Shown piece by piece: positions 13,299-13,451 of a DNA stretch of 13,451 bases (position 1 is the stretch's first letter; every line of letters starts with the position of its first letter). Below the pieces are notes generated by a model. That model was not told the origin of the DNA and did no database searches. It worked only from the letters and a program-made list of their open reading frames with translations. Position numbers and translations under genes: made by a program. The stretch is taken from assembly GCA_934276485.1 (NCBI GenBank), contig CAKQTE010000046.1:1-13451 (forward strand), written 5' to 3'. Source of the stretch: an uncultured Spirochaetales bacterium. Its GTDB lineage: Bacteria; Spirochaetota; Spirochaetia; Sphaerochaetales; Sphaerochaetaceae.

Positions 13299-13314
13299 CT
13301 ATAGATGGAGCTTC
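13272..13314. repeat. Long imperfect palindrome at the GNAT breakpoint
   Basis: CTCCATCT (13279-13286) pairs with AGATGGAG (13303-13310); flanking GAAG (13272-13275) and CTTC (13311-13314) extend it after a three-base bulge, and AGAAGA/TCTTCT extend it inward with small irregularities. It lies exactly where the acetyltransferase frame breaks. Confidence 0.5.
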
Positions 13315-13324
13315 CCCCTAGCCG

Positions 13325-13344
13325 CACAATTACGAATAATTGTG
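13325..13344. repeat. Perfect 8-bp hairpin
   Basis: CACAATTA (13325-13332) and TAATTGTG (13337-13344) pair perfectly around the tetraloop CGAA. On the plus strand a U-rich stretch TTGTTCTTTT follows at a short distance, but no plus-strand gene ends here. Confidence 0.5.
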
Positions 13345-13377
13345 TAGTTGTTCTTTTAGAGAACAGGGACTGCGCAT

Positions 13378-13451
13378 CTACCCAAACAATCTAGACTCAG
13401 CAAAAGATGATAAGTCATCTTTAACCGCATAAAGATCTTTTAGAGTAGACA
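13378..13451 (-). CDS. Possible 3' end of a gene entering from the right edge
   Basis: Reverse strand, 23 open codons reading STLKDLYAVKDDLSSFAESR then LFG and TAG at 13380-13378. Too short to identify, and the region also contains hairpins (AAAGATGA/TCATCTTT at 13403-13422), so it may be remnant sequence rather than a gene end. Confidence 0.2.
   Translation of the reverse strand, partial: STLKDLYAVKDDLSSFAESRLFG
13403..13422. repeat. Perfect 8-bp hairpin
   Basis: AAAGATGA (13403-13410) pairs with TCATCTTT (13415-13422) around TAAG. A further ten-base palindrome AAAGATCTTT follows at 13431-13440, and a six-pair hairpin TGTTCT/AGAACA lies at 13349-13365, so this is a cluster of small structures. 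Confidence 0.45.

Noticed and set aside
13272..13451. Integron attC site array
   Set aside because: Hairpins are short and none shows paired GTTRRRY/RYYYAAC core sites.

Overview
The window looks like an accessory stretch of a low-to-moderate G+C Gram-negative-type bacterium, most likely a spirochaete (Treponema/Sphaerochaetaceae-like). This is inference. It rests on the relaxed lipoboxes, the run of unrelated surface lipoproteins, a C-terminal DUF1566/'major paralogous'-type domain with the wording GWRYLEAAPSN, and an AraD close in length and sequence to the E. coli enzyme. No rRNA, tRNA or CRISPR array was seen.

Layout. 1-120 (-): first 40 codons of a transposase that runs off the left edge. 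402-1148 (-): unknown lipoprotein with a clear terminator. 1347-2501 (-): lipoprotein tyrosine phosphatase with CX5R active site, its own terminator, and an N-terminal segment resembling the C-terminal domain of SAM hydroxide adenosyltransferases. 2502-2651: divergent control region. 2652-3056 (+): small membrane-anchored protein, then a possible 33-residue ORF. 3309-8939 (+): reading frame for a ~1,876-residue modular lipoprotein (about 14 carboxypeptidase-regulatory-like beta-sandwich repeats, an Ig-like domain, a right-handed beta-helix and a C-terminal DUF1566-like domain). It is broken by one in-frame TAG at 5295-5297. 8976-9662 (+): coiled-coil lipoprotein, then a strong terminator. 9796-12155 (+): LacI-family regulator and MATE efflux pump in one operon, with a strong promoter and a candidate auto-operator. 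12341-13036 (-): araD (L-ribulose-5-phosphate 4-epimerase). 13128-13451 (-): remnant of a GNAT acetyltransferase embedded in a cluster of hairpins.

How it fits together. The left two thirds encode exported or surface-anchored proteins, mostly with their own promoter or terminator, so they look like an accumulation of surface factors rather than one operon. The right third holds a transcriptional regulator-transporter pair and one sugar-catabolic gene; nothing in the sequence links these two directly. Transposase sequence at the left edge and gene debris at the right edge suggest a plastic region.

Most notable points: (1) a single base change explains the stop that cuts the giant lipoprotein, because the paralogous repeat exactly 504 bases upstream has GAG where this copy has TAG; (2) the last ~110 bases of that gene have the codon signature expected of a diversity-generating-retroelement variable region (almost all variable positions are NNY codons reachable from AAY), though no reverse transcriptase lies in the window.
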